Source: Culex pipiens pallens (taxonomy: Eukaryota; Arthropoda; Insecta; Diptera; Culicidae). Taken from it: a stretch of DNA of 64,000 bases. The stretch spans positions 156,308,240 through 156,372,239 of the forward strand of contig NC_068939.1 of assembly GCF_016801865.2 (NCBI RefSeq), in the 5' to 3' direction. Shown in pieces: positions 1 to 11,857 of the stretch. The translations under genes were made by a program, and so were the position numbers. Each line of letters opens with the position of its first letter. The stretch's first letter is position 1. The notes beneath the pieces are model-generated. The model searched no databases and was not told where the DNA came from. It saw only the letters and a program-made list of their open reading frames with translations.

Positions 1-70
1 CCAGATTGCGGCTACGAAAGTAAACAATATATAAATTTTGTTATTCAGAGAGAAAAATTAACTCGCTCAC

Positions 71-948
71 CTCCCGATACTGCTGCTGCTCCGCCCGATG
101 GAAGCGACGCTGCCGGGTGTAAACATGCTGAGTGGGAATATTCCCTCCGAAGAACATGTTAAACAGCTCCTCGGCGGTGAATTCCGTCTCGAACCCACGC
201 GAGTACGCATATTCGTACCGGGCATGTGACCGCCTGGCCGTGTGCGCCGCCGGATGGTGCTGCTCGTCCGCTCCGTACAGGTCGTACGACTTACGCTTTT
301 CGGCGTCGGTCAGGATGGCAACCGCGTTGCCGATGGCCTTGAAAGCCTCCACCGAGCCAGGTGCCTTGTTCTTGTCCGGGTGCAGCTGCAGCGCCAACTT
401 CTTGTAGGCCTTCTTGATGTCCGTGTCGGTGGCCTCCTTGGTTACGCCCAGCACCTCGTAGTAATCCTTGCACCTGGAAGTTGATTAGAAATTTACAAAA
501 ATCTGATAGTACAAACCAATCGCTTTACTTTTTAATCCGCTTCACGGCATCCAACTGTTCGGGAGAGTACTCCGGCTCGGCTGCCGGTTCCGGTTTTGCA
601 CTCTGGCCAGCCGTTGCCCTCTGCCGGACGCCATCGTCGGAGGTGTTTCCGGACGAAGCCCGCTTGGTGTACACTCCACACTTGATCTTTTCCAGCAGCT
701 CTGCGCGAAGCAAATTAAAATAATGGCATTGAAACACCACCGTACATGACTGCAATTACGCATTGCCCCAGTCGCCCAGTCTTTGGAAGGCAAACAAAGC
801 TTCTCCCTCCACCCTGCTCACCTTCAGCTCGTTTCGTCGGGTGCAAAGTGATCGATTTGGTCAGCAGCTTTTCCGCCTTTTCGATCTTTCCCTCGGACAG
901 GTAGGAGACCGCCTTCTCCACGCAGTCCTCGGCCGCTTCCTTGTTCAT
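71..948 (-). CDS. DNAJB12/14: DnaJ homologue of the DNAJB12/DNAJB14 type, 3' part missing at window edge
   Basis: Three coding exons on the minus strand join cleanly: 822-948, 529-700 and 71-473, with GT-AG junctions in phases 1, 2 and 1; 702 nt (234 codons) are inside the window and the gene continues to the left. The start gives MNKEAAEDCVEKAV, the helical N-terminal region of this family (acidic, rich in Glu/Lys). The exon 2-3 join gives KKCKDYYEVLGV, then the J domain with its HPD motif (LQLHPDKN), followed by the Gly/Phe-type segment containing ELFNMFFGG. Known members are tail-region membrane proteins of the ER whose J domain faces the cytosol and recruits Hsp70 for membrane-protein quality control. 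The transmembrane segment and C-terminal DUF1977 region would lie beyond the left edge. It is unrelated in function to the receptor array next door. Sure of family; B12 versus B14 cannot be told apart in an insect. Confidence 0.93.
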
Positions 949-1199
949 GGCTGCTGCAGCTGCCGTCTCGGGTTGAAGGTCTATTTTTATCCTGCGCGCA
1001 CGTTCCCGTTCTCGGCGGTGAAAATCTCTCTAATCGAAGCAAAGAAAAATGTTCTAGCAAAGTTGCAAGCCAGAAAGTGACCAAACTTAGCTTACCCAGC
1101 TGAACCGATGAAGGTTATTACGGCGCAGGTAGGTCTAGGGGTGGTCTGTAGACCTCGGAGAAGCAGCCAAACACAATTAATTTGCTGATTATTTGCTTA

Positions 1200-1652
1200 T
1201 AATCATTATTGAACGATGGAGCGCAGATTTCCACCAAGGACCGAGGAAAAAAACAGTGAGTGAGAAAATCGTGAAAACACTGACGTCAGTGGTGACATTT
1301 CAACTGAAATGTCAAAAGATGCGTTATCATGTTGATAAAATCGTAACGTTTTGTAACGATCAGTCCCTGATTAGAAAATTGCAAATCGGTTGCAGCATAT
1401 GATGTCCGAAAAAAAGTAACAAAATAGGCCCGTTGTCGAGCTTGTTCAGAGGGTTCATTGTTTACAATATTGATTGCGCGCAAAAATGTATCGCGAGTGT
1501 GAACACATTAGAAAACAAAATTTAAGTAGAGAAATCCTTTGAAAAGTGATTTAATTATGGAATTGTGATTGATGTAATGTGTGGAGTGATAATCAAAAGG
1601 CCCAACAGAAAACGGATCGATGGCATGCATCCCTCAACAAGTCGTTGACCAG
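1200..1652 (+). other. Candidate non-coding 5' exon or divergent transcript ending in a strong splice donor
   Basis: The stretch ends in ACCAG|GTAAGAT (donor G at 1653), a near-ideal donor on the plus strand, and has no long open frame. It faces away from the J-protein gene, so it could be the first exon of a divergent transcript, perhaps even of the plus-strand gene that starts at 40603. Only the donor supports this. Confidence 0.22.
1281..1288. promoter_or_regulatory. Perfect CRE palindrome upstream of the J-protein gene
   Basis: TGACGTCA lies about 330 bp upstream of the J-protein start codon. This is the consensus for CREB/ATF-type bZIP factors, and related ATF6/XBP1 sites are common in ER chaperone promoters. 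A chance octamer is possible; the position is what makes it plausible. Confidence 0.35.
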
Positions 1653-1692
1653 GTAAGATTTTTGAAAGATTAACATGTTTACATTACAGACT

Positions 1693-1845
1693 GTCTAGGG
1701 GAAACAGACTGGCCGATGCAAAATAAATAGGCACTGGCAACGTATGTTTTGTGCTTGCAACACTGCCAGTTTTGCTGGGCGTAAAGGGCGTTTGGTGTCC
1801 AGCGCGTTTGGATCTGTCAAACATTGGCCAAACTGTTTCCTAGAC
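1693..1845. mobile_element. Small MITE-like inverted repeat
   Basis: GTCTAGGGGAAACAGACTGG at the left is answered by an imperfect inverted copy ending CCTAGAC at the right. About 150 bp, no coding capacity. Confidence 0.5.
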
Positions 1846-1883
1846 AAACTGTAATACCGTCCAGTCTAAACACTAGAGGACGG

Positions 1884-2185
1884 TGGGGATGCTTGATCCC
1901 TTTTTTTGTACCACAAATAGCTCTCTCATTCTATCACAAATCTATGAACTTGTTGCATGCTTAAACATACTATGTTTAGATCATAAGGGATTTGAGTCAT
2001 GCCAAGCGTTTAAAAAAAATGTTAAACCGACATTTTGAAAATAGTTGATGAGATTTTTGACGAAATTTACTATTTTCACTCACATTTAAACGTGTAAAAT
2101 TGTTTCAACGATATAGAATTTTTAACAAAATAGTTGTGTCGTACAATCGAGATTAAAATGCGAATAAACCATAAGTTTTGAGTAA
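1884..2185. repeat. Diverged partial copy of the adjacent element
   Basis: The segment from GTGGGGATGCTTGATCCC resembles the left part of the element at 2211-3119 (same order: GATCCC, T-run, CACAAA, CATGCCAAGCGTTT). It lacks the right terminal repeat and looks like an older, truncated relative in direct orientation. Confidence 0.55.
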
Positions 2186-2210
2186 GGCCATACTTTGGTC
2201 ACCCCTGGTA

Positions 2211-3119
2211 TAGGGGAGAGTGGGGTGACTTGATCCCCTTTTTTTGTATCGCACATAACTCTGTCAATTTCTCACAAAACTATAAACTTTTTGCATGAAT
2301 TGAAAGCTTAAACATTCATCTATGTTTGGCTAATAAGGGTATTTCATCAGATGAACTCTTCGAATCATGCCAAGCGTTTTAAAAAAATATTTTAAACCGG
2401 CATTTTTTAAATGTGGGGGTAACTTGATCCCCCTTTCAACATTTTAAAGAAATCTTAAGCAAAATGTTTCATATTCATCCAAACTCTTAATTTTCTATAA
2501 GTTACAGCAATTTCACATAAAACCTGTACGTTTGTGTTCAAAATATAACAAGTTTAGTATGTAAATTATTTAAAAACTTATAATATTATTTTTTGTTTAC
2601 AAAACTTTTGAAAAAAGGTTCAAACTGCAGTAAGTTATGTACAACTATACTAAAGGAAACTATGTATGAAAACCCAGCCCAATTAATTAATCTTGAGGCT
2701 GATTCCAGTGACTGTAAAAATGCAGGGATCAAGTCTTCCTAAGCGCTCTTTTTTCAACAATTGATTGTAAAAATAGTATGACGATAAATTTAACATCAAA
2801 TGCGTAAGGGTTTTGGAGTTGATAAGTTTATCAAACAATTCATAAAAAAAAATATTTTTTTGAGTAATTTTTTAGTGTTTTCTATGCATATCAAATAAAG
2901 AAAAAAAAGATCTCTTGGACGTTTTTTGCAGCTCGTTTTAGAAAAATGTGTGTAACTCAATCTAAACATTTTTTAATTTTTTTCTTTGTTTTCTACAATG
3001 AGTTTTAGTTAATTTCGCACAACTTTCTAGAACAAAGCTAATTGTTTTACCCACATGCTGACGAGATACAGGCTTGGGATCAAGTGTCCCCGGGGATCAA
3101 GTCTCCCCACTCTCCCCTA
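2211..3119. mobile_element. Non-autonomous DNA element, ~0.9 kb, with 28-bp terminal inverted repeats
   Basis: Left end TAGGGGAGAGTGGGGTGACT... and right end ...TCTCCCCACTCTCCCCTA are inverted repeats over 28 bp with one mismatch. The interior is AT-rich and has no significant open frame. No clear target-site duplication was found; a TA duplication is possible. Confidence 0.72.
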
Positions 3120-3442
3120 AATAAAACAAATTATTGATGAAAATAAAAGTCTAATAGACTGAAAGCAAATTGAAATAAAAAAAAAACTGAATCTCAACTT
3201 TTAAGACTGATTTTCTAGGTGAAAACTGCTACAAAATTCTTTATACATACATCTTTACAGTTATGACACTATAAAAAAATGCAAAATATCTATAAATATT
3301 TTAAAAAAATCCTACGACCGCTTCAAATATTTTTCAAAGTTTATGTCTTTTTCTGCATTGATAATTATATTTTGCATGTTTTGGCTGGATTAAATTTTGA
3401 ACTTTTATGAAATTACAATGTACAGCACCGTATAAACAGGGA

Positions 3443-4640
3443 GGGGGGGGGGGGGCAGAATGGTCCACCTAAGTAAAATGTACCGAAAATTATAGAAAAC
3501 ATACAAATTTATGAGTCCAGTGTAGTAGGCTTATGCTTTGGAATGTTCCCTTCAATGTTGTATATTTGGTTGATGAAATTTTTTTTACTTAAAACTATTT
3601 TTGAGCCGCTTTAAAAAAAAAGTTTTTCCGACTAACTTTTCAGGGTGCGGGGCAGAATGGACCACCCTGAATGAGCCACGTTAGAAAACAAGCCATTTTT
3701 TCTTAAACAACGTTGAAGGGTTATAAGAAATGACTTGAGGGACCTTTCCAACATAGTGTTCATGAAATTTGATCACTTTTATAAAAATATTAAAAATAGT
3801 AACAAAACAAAGATTTTTGAAAATAGTGTAAATATGTCGAAAAAAGACACTATTTATACAAATAACCATCAAAACAATTAAAAAATCAACTAATGTTAAA
3901 TTAATCGTGATTTGTGAAGCTACCAGGAGTGAAATAATCCATTTAATCAAAATTTCATAACTTTTGATTGTTTTTATAAGGCAGGATAAGGTTGGCCCAT
4001 TCTGCCCCCAAGTGGATTTTGTTTAACACTTCCACCACCAAGCCTCTAAATGATTTGAAGGTTCCGTTGTTGTTTGATTACCTTCGTAATAGCTCCTGGT
4101 AACATTTTAAACATTGCAGAAACTTTTTTAAACAATCTAACTTTCGAGTAAGCTTATTTAAGAACCTCGACATAGACCGAGCCACGTAGCCCAGTAGTAA
4201 CGCTTCCGCCTCGTAAGCGGTAGATCGGGGTTCAAATCCCGGCTCGGACCAACACAACTGGTGATCTTTTCCCTTCTGGAATCGATTGCTTAGTAAAGGG
4301 AAGGTAGTGTATCGTCACAAACTGGACCTTATCACGACACCTTAGGGAGGCGACCTATGGAATGTTAACATTAACCTTAACATGTTAACATTAGTTGAGT
4401 AAAGAACTGCCACTGAATCCGCTTTGTAAATGCCGGCCCCGATACTCTTCAAGGGTGTTCCCCTCAGGAACTGGGAAAGATTTACTTACTTACTCATAAT
4501 TCGAAAAATACAATGAATTCAAACATCGTTTCGGTATGGTGATGTTTTTTGACGTCTTTTAGACCCTTGCCTTATAGTTGGTCTAAATCCATTCTAAAGC
4601 TGAAATCGAAGGGTGGCCCATTCTGCCCCCCTAGTCCATT
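3443..4640. repeat. Repeat block with four copies of a CAGAATGG motif, containing a SINE
   Basis: GGGGCAGAATGG(T/A)CCACC occurs near 3449 and 3652, and its inverse CCCATTCTGCCCCC near 3995, 4615 and 4632. This suggests one or two inverted-repeat elements whose ends are these motifs. A 12-13 base G run precedes the left copy. The block is interrupted by the SINE at 4175-4494. No gene is visible in it. Confidence 0.5.
4175..4494 (+). mobile_element. tRNA-derived SINE with a tRNA-Thr(CGT)-like head
   Basis: The head folds as a tRNA: CCGAGCC pairs with GGCTCGG, the anticodon loop CTCGTAA reads CGT, and the B box is GGTTCAAATCC. About 220 bp of unrelated body follows, ending in a (TTAC)n tail. 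The long body and tail argue for a SINE and against a functional tRNA gene. Confidence 0.8.
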
Positions 4641-4829
4641 CTGCCCCTACTTAGAAATTTTGGAAACTTATGATTGCAAAACAACTGAACAGGTGTATAA
4701 TGCATTTTAAACACTTTTTGCATTCAATTTTTTGTGAAATTTATTAGGAGGGAGACAAATACTTAAAAAATAGCTGGACTGGTAGAAATGCATTTTAAAA
4801 CTCTTTTTTAACACCATGGCCAAATTTTT

Positions 4830-4960
4830 CATTTTTTTTTTTGCCCAGCCCCTTAATCCCCCCCCCCCCCCTTTCGACTTTGGTCAGATTTGAGGAACAT
4901 AAACTTCAAAAAATATTTGCAGTGACCTTTCTTAGAGTAGATCGCAAACGCTTTTTATTA
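4830..4960. repeat. Fragment related to the MITE at 60707-61113
   Basis: A C run followed by TTTCGACTTTGGTCAG and then CTTCAAAAAATATTTGCA matches, in inverse orientation, the terminal part of the element near 60711-60780. Only one end is present. Confidence 0.45.
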
Positions 4961-5055
4961 GTGCAGATGCTTAGAATAATTTAGCTTTGAAATAATTTAA
5001 AGAACCCGTTATTTTTTTCTAAAGAATGATAATTTGTAAAAGCTATCCCAAAAGC

Positions 5056-7174
5056 TTAGTCAATATTACTTAACTTTTCACCGTGCCCTTTAAAATAAGA
5101 ATAAGTAATCCATTCAACCATCAAAAGCCCCACACACCCAGCCAAGCACACCAGCATCCCAATAAACAGCGACGAAACGTTGTCCATGTCCACATCGATC
5201 GGCTCCAGCTCGCTCTTTGCGCACTTGGGCTTATCGCAGAAGAACCGCTTCTGCTGGTAGAACCCAACCGAACTCTCCACAATCTTCCTGACGGTCACGC
5301 GGAACATCTCCCTGAAGGGACTCCCCTTCGGCAGCGGCAAGTGCATCTGCCGGAACGGGCTGAGCACGGTTTCCTGCAGGTCGCAAATCTCCTTGTCGGT
5401 GAAGGTGCGCTTCATGAGCGGATACGCGTACGCGGTGTCACATTGGAACGCGTACCCGCCCTGCTGTACCCGGGCGATCCCTTCCGACACGTTTAGGAAG
5501 TTGTTCTCGCCGTTGAGGATCTTCGTATGGTAGAGTTGGGTTGCGAGCGGGTCTTTGGTTTGCTGAAAGTTATTGGTTGTTAGTGGGGTTTTTTTGTATT
5601 TTGCTGATTTTAGCTTACATTGAGAAAGTCGATGTTGTAGCCCAAATCTTCCACGATGACCTTGAGATTGCTGTCGAGCAGATGCTGTAAGGTGGACATG
5701 GTTTTCGGTGGTATTATCAGCAGATATCCGACGATGAACGTGGAGTAGAATTGGTATAGAAGCACCGAAAAGATCAACGTGCTTATGAGGGTGATCCTTG
5801 TCGAGTTGAACATTGTTTTGGAGGAAAACCCTTGCTGACACAAGATGCCAAAGACAGTCAAGAAAACGAGCGATCGATTGTCGTGAACCTCTTTGTCGTA
5901 GTATTCCTTGTAGCTTTCTGCGCAGAAATTTCCAAATAGGACGATACTTGCCAGAACGATCACACCCAAAACTGCCATCCATGCGTCGACTTCGAATGGT
6001 CGCAGGAACAAGTTCCGGTTTCCGGTTACTTTGGGATGACGAAATACCAGTAGCATCTTGGACATTGCAATGGTGACCGTGTGGTCTATTATGGAGATTC
6101 GATCCTTGGTGTAGGTTAGGGTGTTGATCGCTAGATCAGCTTCTTTCGATGCCAGTTGTCCAATGATACCGGAATGGGAATCCCTTTCACTGGTAGCAAT
6201 GCCCCACGATGGCGTTTGAAGCAGTTTTATTCTAAAATTAATCCATATTAAAAAGGAAGCTTTATTATCGTATCAGGATTGGAAGGTACGTGAAGTTGTG
6301 CTTCTGCATTATTAGTTCCCAGATTTGGTATCCAAATCGGTGCAGGGCATACGCCTCAACCGGAGCGTCACTGGTCAAATGTTCCATCAAAGTTTCGTAA
6401 TGAACTTGATCCAGCGCCTAGAAAATGATCAGTATTACCAATTTTGATTTGCCTAAAACCCTATACCAACCGTAATCGCTCCCTTCAGCCAAATCCCACC
6501 AAAGTCAATTCTTCGCTCGTACTCAGTTTGATTGCTGGCAAGTTGAAAACTTTTGCCAGTGCTCCAATTTCCCACCAAAGTCACGTTAAGCTTGGCTCCA
6601 CGTCTTCTAAACGGACTGTACACATCGAACAGGTCGTAATGTTCGCCGGATTCCGTTCGATTAATCTCAACCGCCAGTGTTACCTTGGCATCGATGTTCA
6701 AGTTTTGCCCGTCCAGCAAGCATGAAGCTGATTCGAGCGAGTCCGTTTCGCCGTACAGTAGCCAATGGTATGAAGAGTTGAAGTACCCATGGTCGGAGAT
6801 GACGTCGAAGAGTTGCGACACCGTTGGACACTGTAAATCCGCCGTAGCACCTAATAGATGGTAGCTGGACATCATCGAGTGAGAATGGTTCCAGGTAACG
6901 GACAAATTAGAAATGTCCACGTAATGAATCTTCCCACTGAAGGAATAGCTCATCTTTTCAGATAACTTGAGGATATCTGAAGTTTTAAAACAAATTTTAA
7001 CTCCAGGTTACGTAACCCATGCAAAGACATCTTACCATGGTTCTGGTCGAGGCAGTGGAAAACGACCACAACTCTAAGCCTTTTCCAGCGAAGATAATCT
7101 TCCAGAAGGTTCACATCGAAGAGGCCCAGAACCGAGTGAGCCAGTAATAACGTAGTGACTCCCGGTAGCTTCAT
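5056..7174 (-). CDS. Ir75-like: Ionotropic receptor A, IR75-clade
   Basis: Five exons: 7036-7174, 6471-6976, 6290-6417, 5619-6231 and 5056-5562; 630 aa. The start MKLPGVTTLLLAHSVLG gives a signal peptide. The N-terminal region carries FNSSYHWLL and QNLNIDAKVTLAV. S1 includes TKDRISIIDHT with the ligand-type Arg; FRHPK precedes TM1; the pore loop reads LCQQGF; TM2 is followed by PPKT and S2, with AFQCDTAYAY (acidic ligand-type residue) and LPKGSPFREMF, and TM3 lies near the C-terminus. Known IR75 members are variable subunits that assemble with IR8a in olfactory cilia. Two structural traits separate it from B-G: an extra phase-1 intron after codon 46 (shared with H), and no intron between the CDTAYAY and TFTDKE segments. 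The exon 2 donor is the weak GTTGGT. Family assignment is from motifs; the ligand is unknown. Confidence 0.9.
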
Positions 7175-7201
7175 TGTGCTGTGATTGTGGACCGAGCACA
7201 A

Positions 7202-7808
7202 AGCATGATTTTAAAGCGCATGCAGGGGAAAATTGTTTGAATATTTGATGTGAATTGCTTTACTGAACGGTTCAAATTGCCGGTAAGTGCCTTTCATTGA
7301 ACCTGTCTAAGGAATGTTATCCCTTTGTAGAGAAAATGAAAGGAAATTCAAATCTTCGAGAAATTTTGTCAATTTCAATTGAACGAAATCGTCCCTATGA
7401 AGGTGTAATAACACCAATTTGGTAGAATATCGAAAATCACTTAGCCTATTAAGTAAAATCAATTTACAGAAATCGCAATAATTTTTCTACTTCCAGGATT
7501 CTATGAAATAAAAAAAAATCATCGGATAAGAATGCAATTTATGTTACATAAATGTAATTTCTTCAACGCATCAATTGATATCCGAAGCGGGTTTCCCAGA
7601 AGCTTCTCGGTCGATCCGTTGACTGTAAATATAAATCAGTTTCGAATTGTTTTGTACACCCATTTCCTGAAATTGATTTAAGATTTTATAAATATAACAT
7701 CTACTCTCTGTTTGAACAAGTCTGCCGAATAAGATTGGTTACAATGAAATAGAAGTATCGTATTCATGTGTTCTCTTACAGTAAATTCTTTGATTATTGG
7801 GACGACCT
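7202..7808. other. Intergenic, nothing recognised
   Basis: AT-rich DNA upstream of receptor A up to the first 1503-bp element. It should include the promoter of A (a TTTAAAATC stretch lies ~35 bp upstream of the start) but no convincing TATA box. Confidence 0.5.
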
Positions 7809-9311
7809 CCCGAGCAAGGGTAAATAACACGGGAATACCAAATTTTGGTATTACTTGGGCAAATAACAGGGACCAAAATGTGCCCTTGGTTGCCCAGTAA
7901 TAGATGGTAAAATACCATGAAATCATACCAAAGTCTTGTATGTGGAAGGGCACAACAATACCAAACCATGTTATTCAAAGGGTAAAATAATACTTCAAAA
8001 TAAAACCATTTCAATAACAAGTTGAGGTCTTCTGGATTTTTGAACATTGCTTGAATACGAAAACTTGGTATTGCCATGGTTTTATTTTTAGGTATTCCCG
8101 CGCCCTTGGAAAATCAGATTTTGGTATTCCTGTGGTCTTCCACATACATGATTTTGGTATGATTTCATGGTATTTTACCATCTATTACTGGGCAACCAAG
8201 AGCACGCTTTGGTCGCTGGTATTTGCACAAGAAATACCAAAATTTGGTATTTTCATACCATTTTTAGTGCAGCAGTTGCAGTTAGTAAAAAAAAAACGGA
8301 AATGATCCATATGCAACAGCCAAATCTACTCACCTGATGATTCCATGTCGTTCTTAGTGATATTCTTCACCACATCGAATACATTTGTCATTGATGAACG
8401 GCCTGTACTTGAAGTTCTTGAAGCTTCTGAAAAATAACAAGATTAAAAAATAAGTGTTATTTAAATGAAACTGGTATGAAATTTATAATAATTCTACAAT
8501 CTGTATTTGGTTATCCCGACTGAGAGAAATTTCAACGATTTTAAAAAATAAAAAAATCTTATTGGGTTTATAAAAAAATGAAAATCAGCTTTAACATTCT
8601 TGGGTTTCACGTCATTTTAGCGCAAAATCAATTATCTCGTCAAAATTTATAAAAAAATTTCACAAAGTTTCAGAGGAATTTGATGAAACACTTCAATACC
8701 AAAATGTGGCATCCTGATTTTCCACAATTTCAAGTCATTTCTTTAGGAGCTATATCAAAAATGTTTAAAATCAAGTTTAAAATTTCCGGTTTTCAATGAA
8801 GGCATTCGCTTTGAGACATCATTTTAGCGCAAAATTAATTATTTTGTCAAAATTGGTCAACATTTTCCCATAGTTCCAGAGGAATTTGATAAAACACTTT
8901 AATACCAAAATAATTTTCCACAATTTCAAGTCATTTCTTCAAGGGGTATATCAAAAATGTTTAAAATCAAGTTTGAAATTTCCGGTTTTCAATGAAAGCT
9001 TTCGCTTTGAGACATCATTTTAGCACAAAATTAATTATTTCGTCAAAATTGGTCAAAATTTTCCCATAGTTTCAGATGAATTTGATAAAATACTGTAATA
9101 CCAAAAGAATACCAAAATGTGGTGTTCGACCATTGACAAATTCTGCAATTTTTCAATATCAAAACAATACCTTAAATTGGTATGATACCACATTTTGCTC
9201 TTACATAATCCTTAAGACAAATTTTGAAGGGTCCAGGAATACCAACATCTGGTATTGATACCAGAGGAAGGTATTATTACGCATTTCTGTTGTTATTTAC
9301 CCATGCTCGGG
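7809..9311. mobile_element. 1503-bp non-autonomous DNA element, copy 1
   Basis: Ends CCCGAGCAAGGGTAAATAAC and its inverse with one mismatch define the terminal repeats. The body has inverted arms rich in GGTATT/AATACC, an exon-like segment (8334-8426), and about three direct repeats of ~210 bp, each containing GAGACATCATTTTAGC. A second copy of exactly the same length lies at 12952-14454, and every line compared by eye was identical. Target-site duplication is unclear. Confidence 0.85.
8334..8426 (-). other. Exon-like segment inside the element (possible captured host exon)
   Basis: On the minus strand, ATTTTCAG precedes a 93-bp segment that ends ATCATCAG|GTGAGTAG. One frame stays open throughout (2+90+1 nt) and reads ASRTSSTGRSSMTNVFDVV and onward; the other two frames hit stops. 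Good splice sites at both ends plus a continuous frame suggest an exon of a cellular or transposase gene carried by the element. The parent gene is not recognised. Confidence 0.45.
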
Positions 9312-9751
9312 CTTACAAAATCAGCAGTATTAAACAGAAAGTACATCAAGTACAGCCAGTGCATAGTGCAGGATGCATCCTTGAATAAGTGAACTTATGA
9401 ATTTTCGAAGTAAACAATCCTAAAGGTAAAATAAATGAATGTTAAAAAAATGAAATTGTGCTCTCAACTGGAACATTAAATATTAAATATTTCTTTAATT
9501 GCTTCTTAGAAAATGCCGCTTTTCTTTTAAAACACTTATAATTTTAATATTGCACGTTTTTCTCTTAAGGGAATCTTTCAAGTAATCCTGATTTAATTAT
9601 ATTGTAGCTAAATAAACGTTTAAGAAGAATTTATGCTAACTATTGAAAATATTCACGAGAGCGACCGAGTGTTACACACCAAGTTATAGTTCATTTTAAG
9701 GTAAGCTCAAAAGAAAATTAAACCGCACATAAACTGTTACAAATAATTTAT
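9312..9751. other. Intergenic, nothing recognised
   Basis: AT-rich spacer downstream of receptor B with no coding signal, inverted repeat or tRNA-like box that I could see. Confidence 0.5.
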
Positions 9752-11857
9752 TCAATTGTGCCACCCTGTATAACGCTTCGAAAATTCCTTATCCCAAAAA
9801 TGCATCCGCACGCGAAATTCCAAAATTTCTACCGCCAATACAAAGGCACTCATCGTAAACCCAGCCACCAACAGCCAATACAGACCCGCAATATCCCAGA
9901 ATCCCACCTTAACCGTGGCAAAGCTATCGGTCGAACAGGGCGGCCGCTTCATGAAAAACTTCCTTCGATAGTACTGCACCAGTCCGGTGTCCATCATGAG
10001 CCGTATCGAAACCCGAAACGGTTCCTTCAGCGGACTGCCCTTTGGAATTACAATTTGAAGCGGCCTTGTGGGATAGGTTTCAATTTCCTGAAGCTCACAC
10101 TGCTCGTAATCGCTGAATGATTCTGGAAAATAAACTTGCTTGATTTGATTTGATATTCAATTTGCAAATTTGAACCTACCCATAATCCAGGTGTTGACGT
10201 AGGAAGTATCACAGTGAAATGCATGTTTTCCTCGTTTTATAAGATCAACTCCCAAGCTTACGTTTATGAATCCAACATCACTGTTGAGAACTTTCTTCTC
10301 GTACAGTTCACGAGCAAGTGGATTTTTCGTTCTCTGAAATTATTCATGAAAATATCGTTTTGCATAACATAAAGCGCCTAACTTACATTAAAGTAATCCC
10401 GATTGTATGGAACATCTTCGATGGAAAATCCCAAGTTGCTTTCAATAAGCTGCTCGATTGAGCGAATATTCTTGGGAGGTAATACCAGCAAATAGCCAAT
10501 AATAAAACATGAATAAAACTGGTAAACCGTCAACGAGAACAGCAACATCGTGAGCAGCACCATTCGTGAAGGGTAAATCGTCGTCGACCCAGCGTAACTT
10601 TGCTGGCAGAAAAATCCAAAAATTAGCAGCAGAAAATTAGAACATCTACCTTGACTCCTTTGTCGTTTGACGAAACAACTAAAAAGAAGGAAACCACTCG
10701 AAAAAAGCAGAACTAGAACTATTCCAAGCCACAGCATGTTCTGGAAGGGATGTAGAAAAATATTTCTCGACCCCCCATTTTTGGGATGTCTGAAAATTGT
10801 GATAATTCGCCGGGTCACCAAATCGATGGTTTGTTCGAAGGATTGCATTCGCTCAGAGGTGATCGCTAGTGGAGCCGAAGACAGATCTACAAAATTCTGC
10901 TGCAGTTGACCGATAATGCCTTTTGTTGAGTTGGTTCCGACTACGTCGAAGCCCCATTCGGTGGTTAGAATGTGTACAACTCTGAAAAATAGTGTTTTCT
11001 CCATAATTATTTAAAATGCAAAGGGAAACTAAATTACCTAAAATTTAGAAGAACACCTAACAGTTTCACCGTGCGATATCCAAGACGGTTTGCCACGTAG
11101 TTCTTTGCAGGTTCCGTTAAACTCAAGTAGTTATCCATCGTAATTTTATGTGGAGCTCCCAAAACCTGTAAAAAATAGTGTTGTTAGTGATGATTTATTG
11201 TCATGATATTATGTATTAACTTACAGATACAATTGACCTAAGTTTAATTCCATCAAAATTGCTTCTAGCGCGATAAGAATATGTACTGCAATTCCACTCG
11301 TGTTCTACAGCATTGTTCCAAAATCCCACTCTAACTATGTGAGTTTTACCTCCGCGTTTTTTAACCGTACCATAAACTTCAAAAATTTCATATTGAACTT
11401 CTTCTGCTTCTGATTCAAAGTTTGAAATTGCCAAAGTTACACGAGAATCGATGTTGAGATTTTGATTCTTCATAAGTTTAAAAGTGAAGTCTTTGGTATC
11501 ACCGCTTACAAGAAGCCAACGGTACGATCCGTTAAAGTACCAGTTTTCAGAGCAAATGTCCAACAAGTCAGAACTTCCCGGGCAGCTTAAATCAGCAATC
11601 ACCGATAACCGGAAATGCTGAGTCGCCATATAACGTTGGTGATTGTTGGTAAATTGTGTAGCACCTTGCTCAAGCGCATGAATTGAACCGGAAAAGTTCT
11701 CACTTAGTTTCCTGAACACTTCTATTGTTTCCGACAATTTGCAATAAAGCAAAATCATGGTGTTTGTTTTTTCTCGACGTGAAAACTCATTAATAAGTGA
11801 GTAATCTAGAAGTGCTGCAGTTAAAACTAGGTAATCAAGTATGAAAATTCTAAGCAT
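9752..11857 (-). CDS. Ir75-like: Ionotropic receptor B, IR75-clade
   Basis: Five exons: 11225-11857, 11038-11165, 10387-10981, 10180-10333 and 9752-10122; 626 aa. Start MLRIFILDYLVLTAALLDY provides the signal peptide. Landmarks in order: FNGSYRWLLVS, NQNLNIDSRVTLA, KKRGGKTH, GTNSTKGIIGQLQQ, S1 Arg in TSERMQSF (about residue 298), FRHPKNGGSRNIFL before TM1, pore loop FFCQQSYAG (QQS, not QQG), YQFYSCFIIGYLLVLPPKN at TM2/S2, AFHCDTSY with the acidic residue, PKGSPLKEPFRVS and TM3. Exon phases 0, 2, 0 and 1 are the array standard. The stop codon overlaps a poly(A) signal (TGAATAAA). Closest in wording to receptor C (both have MMDTGL, RPPCSTDSF, TWIMG). The gene is bracketed by two identical direct-repeat elements. 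Confidence 0.92.

Noticed and set aside
3681..3950. 89-codon hydrophobic minus-strand frame
   Set aside because: AT-rich repeat DNA whose hydrophobic residues reflect composition; no homologue recognised.
4183..4255. tRNA-Thr(CGT) gene
   Set aside because: The cloverleaf is good, but it is followed by a long SINE body and a (TTAC)n tail, so it is annotated as the head of a SINE.
7678..8305. Open frames of 84-112 codons in the 1503-bp element
   Set aside because: They follow from the AATACC/GGTATT-rich inverted arms, occur on both strands and have no domain content.
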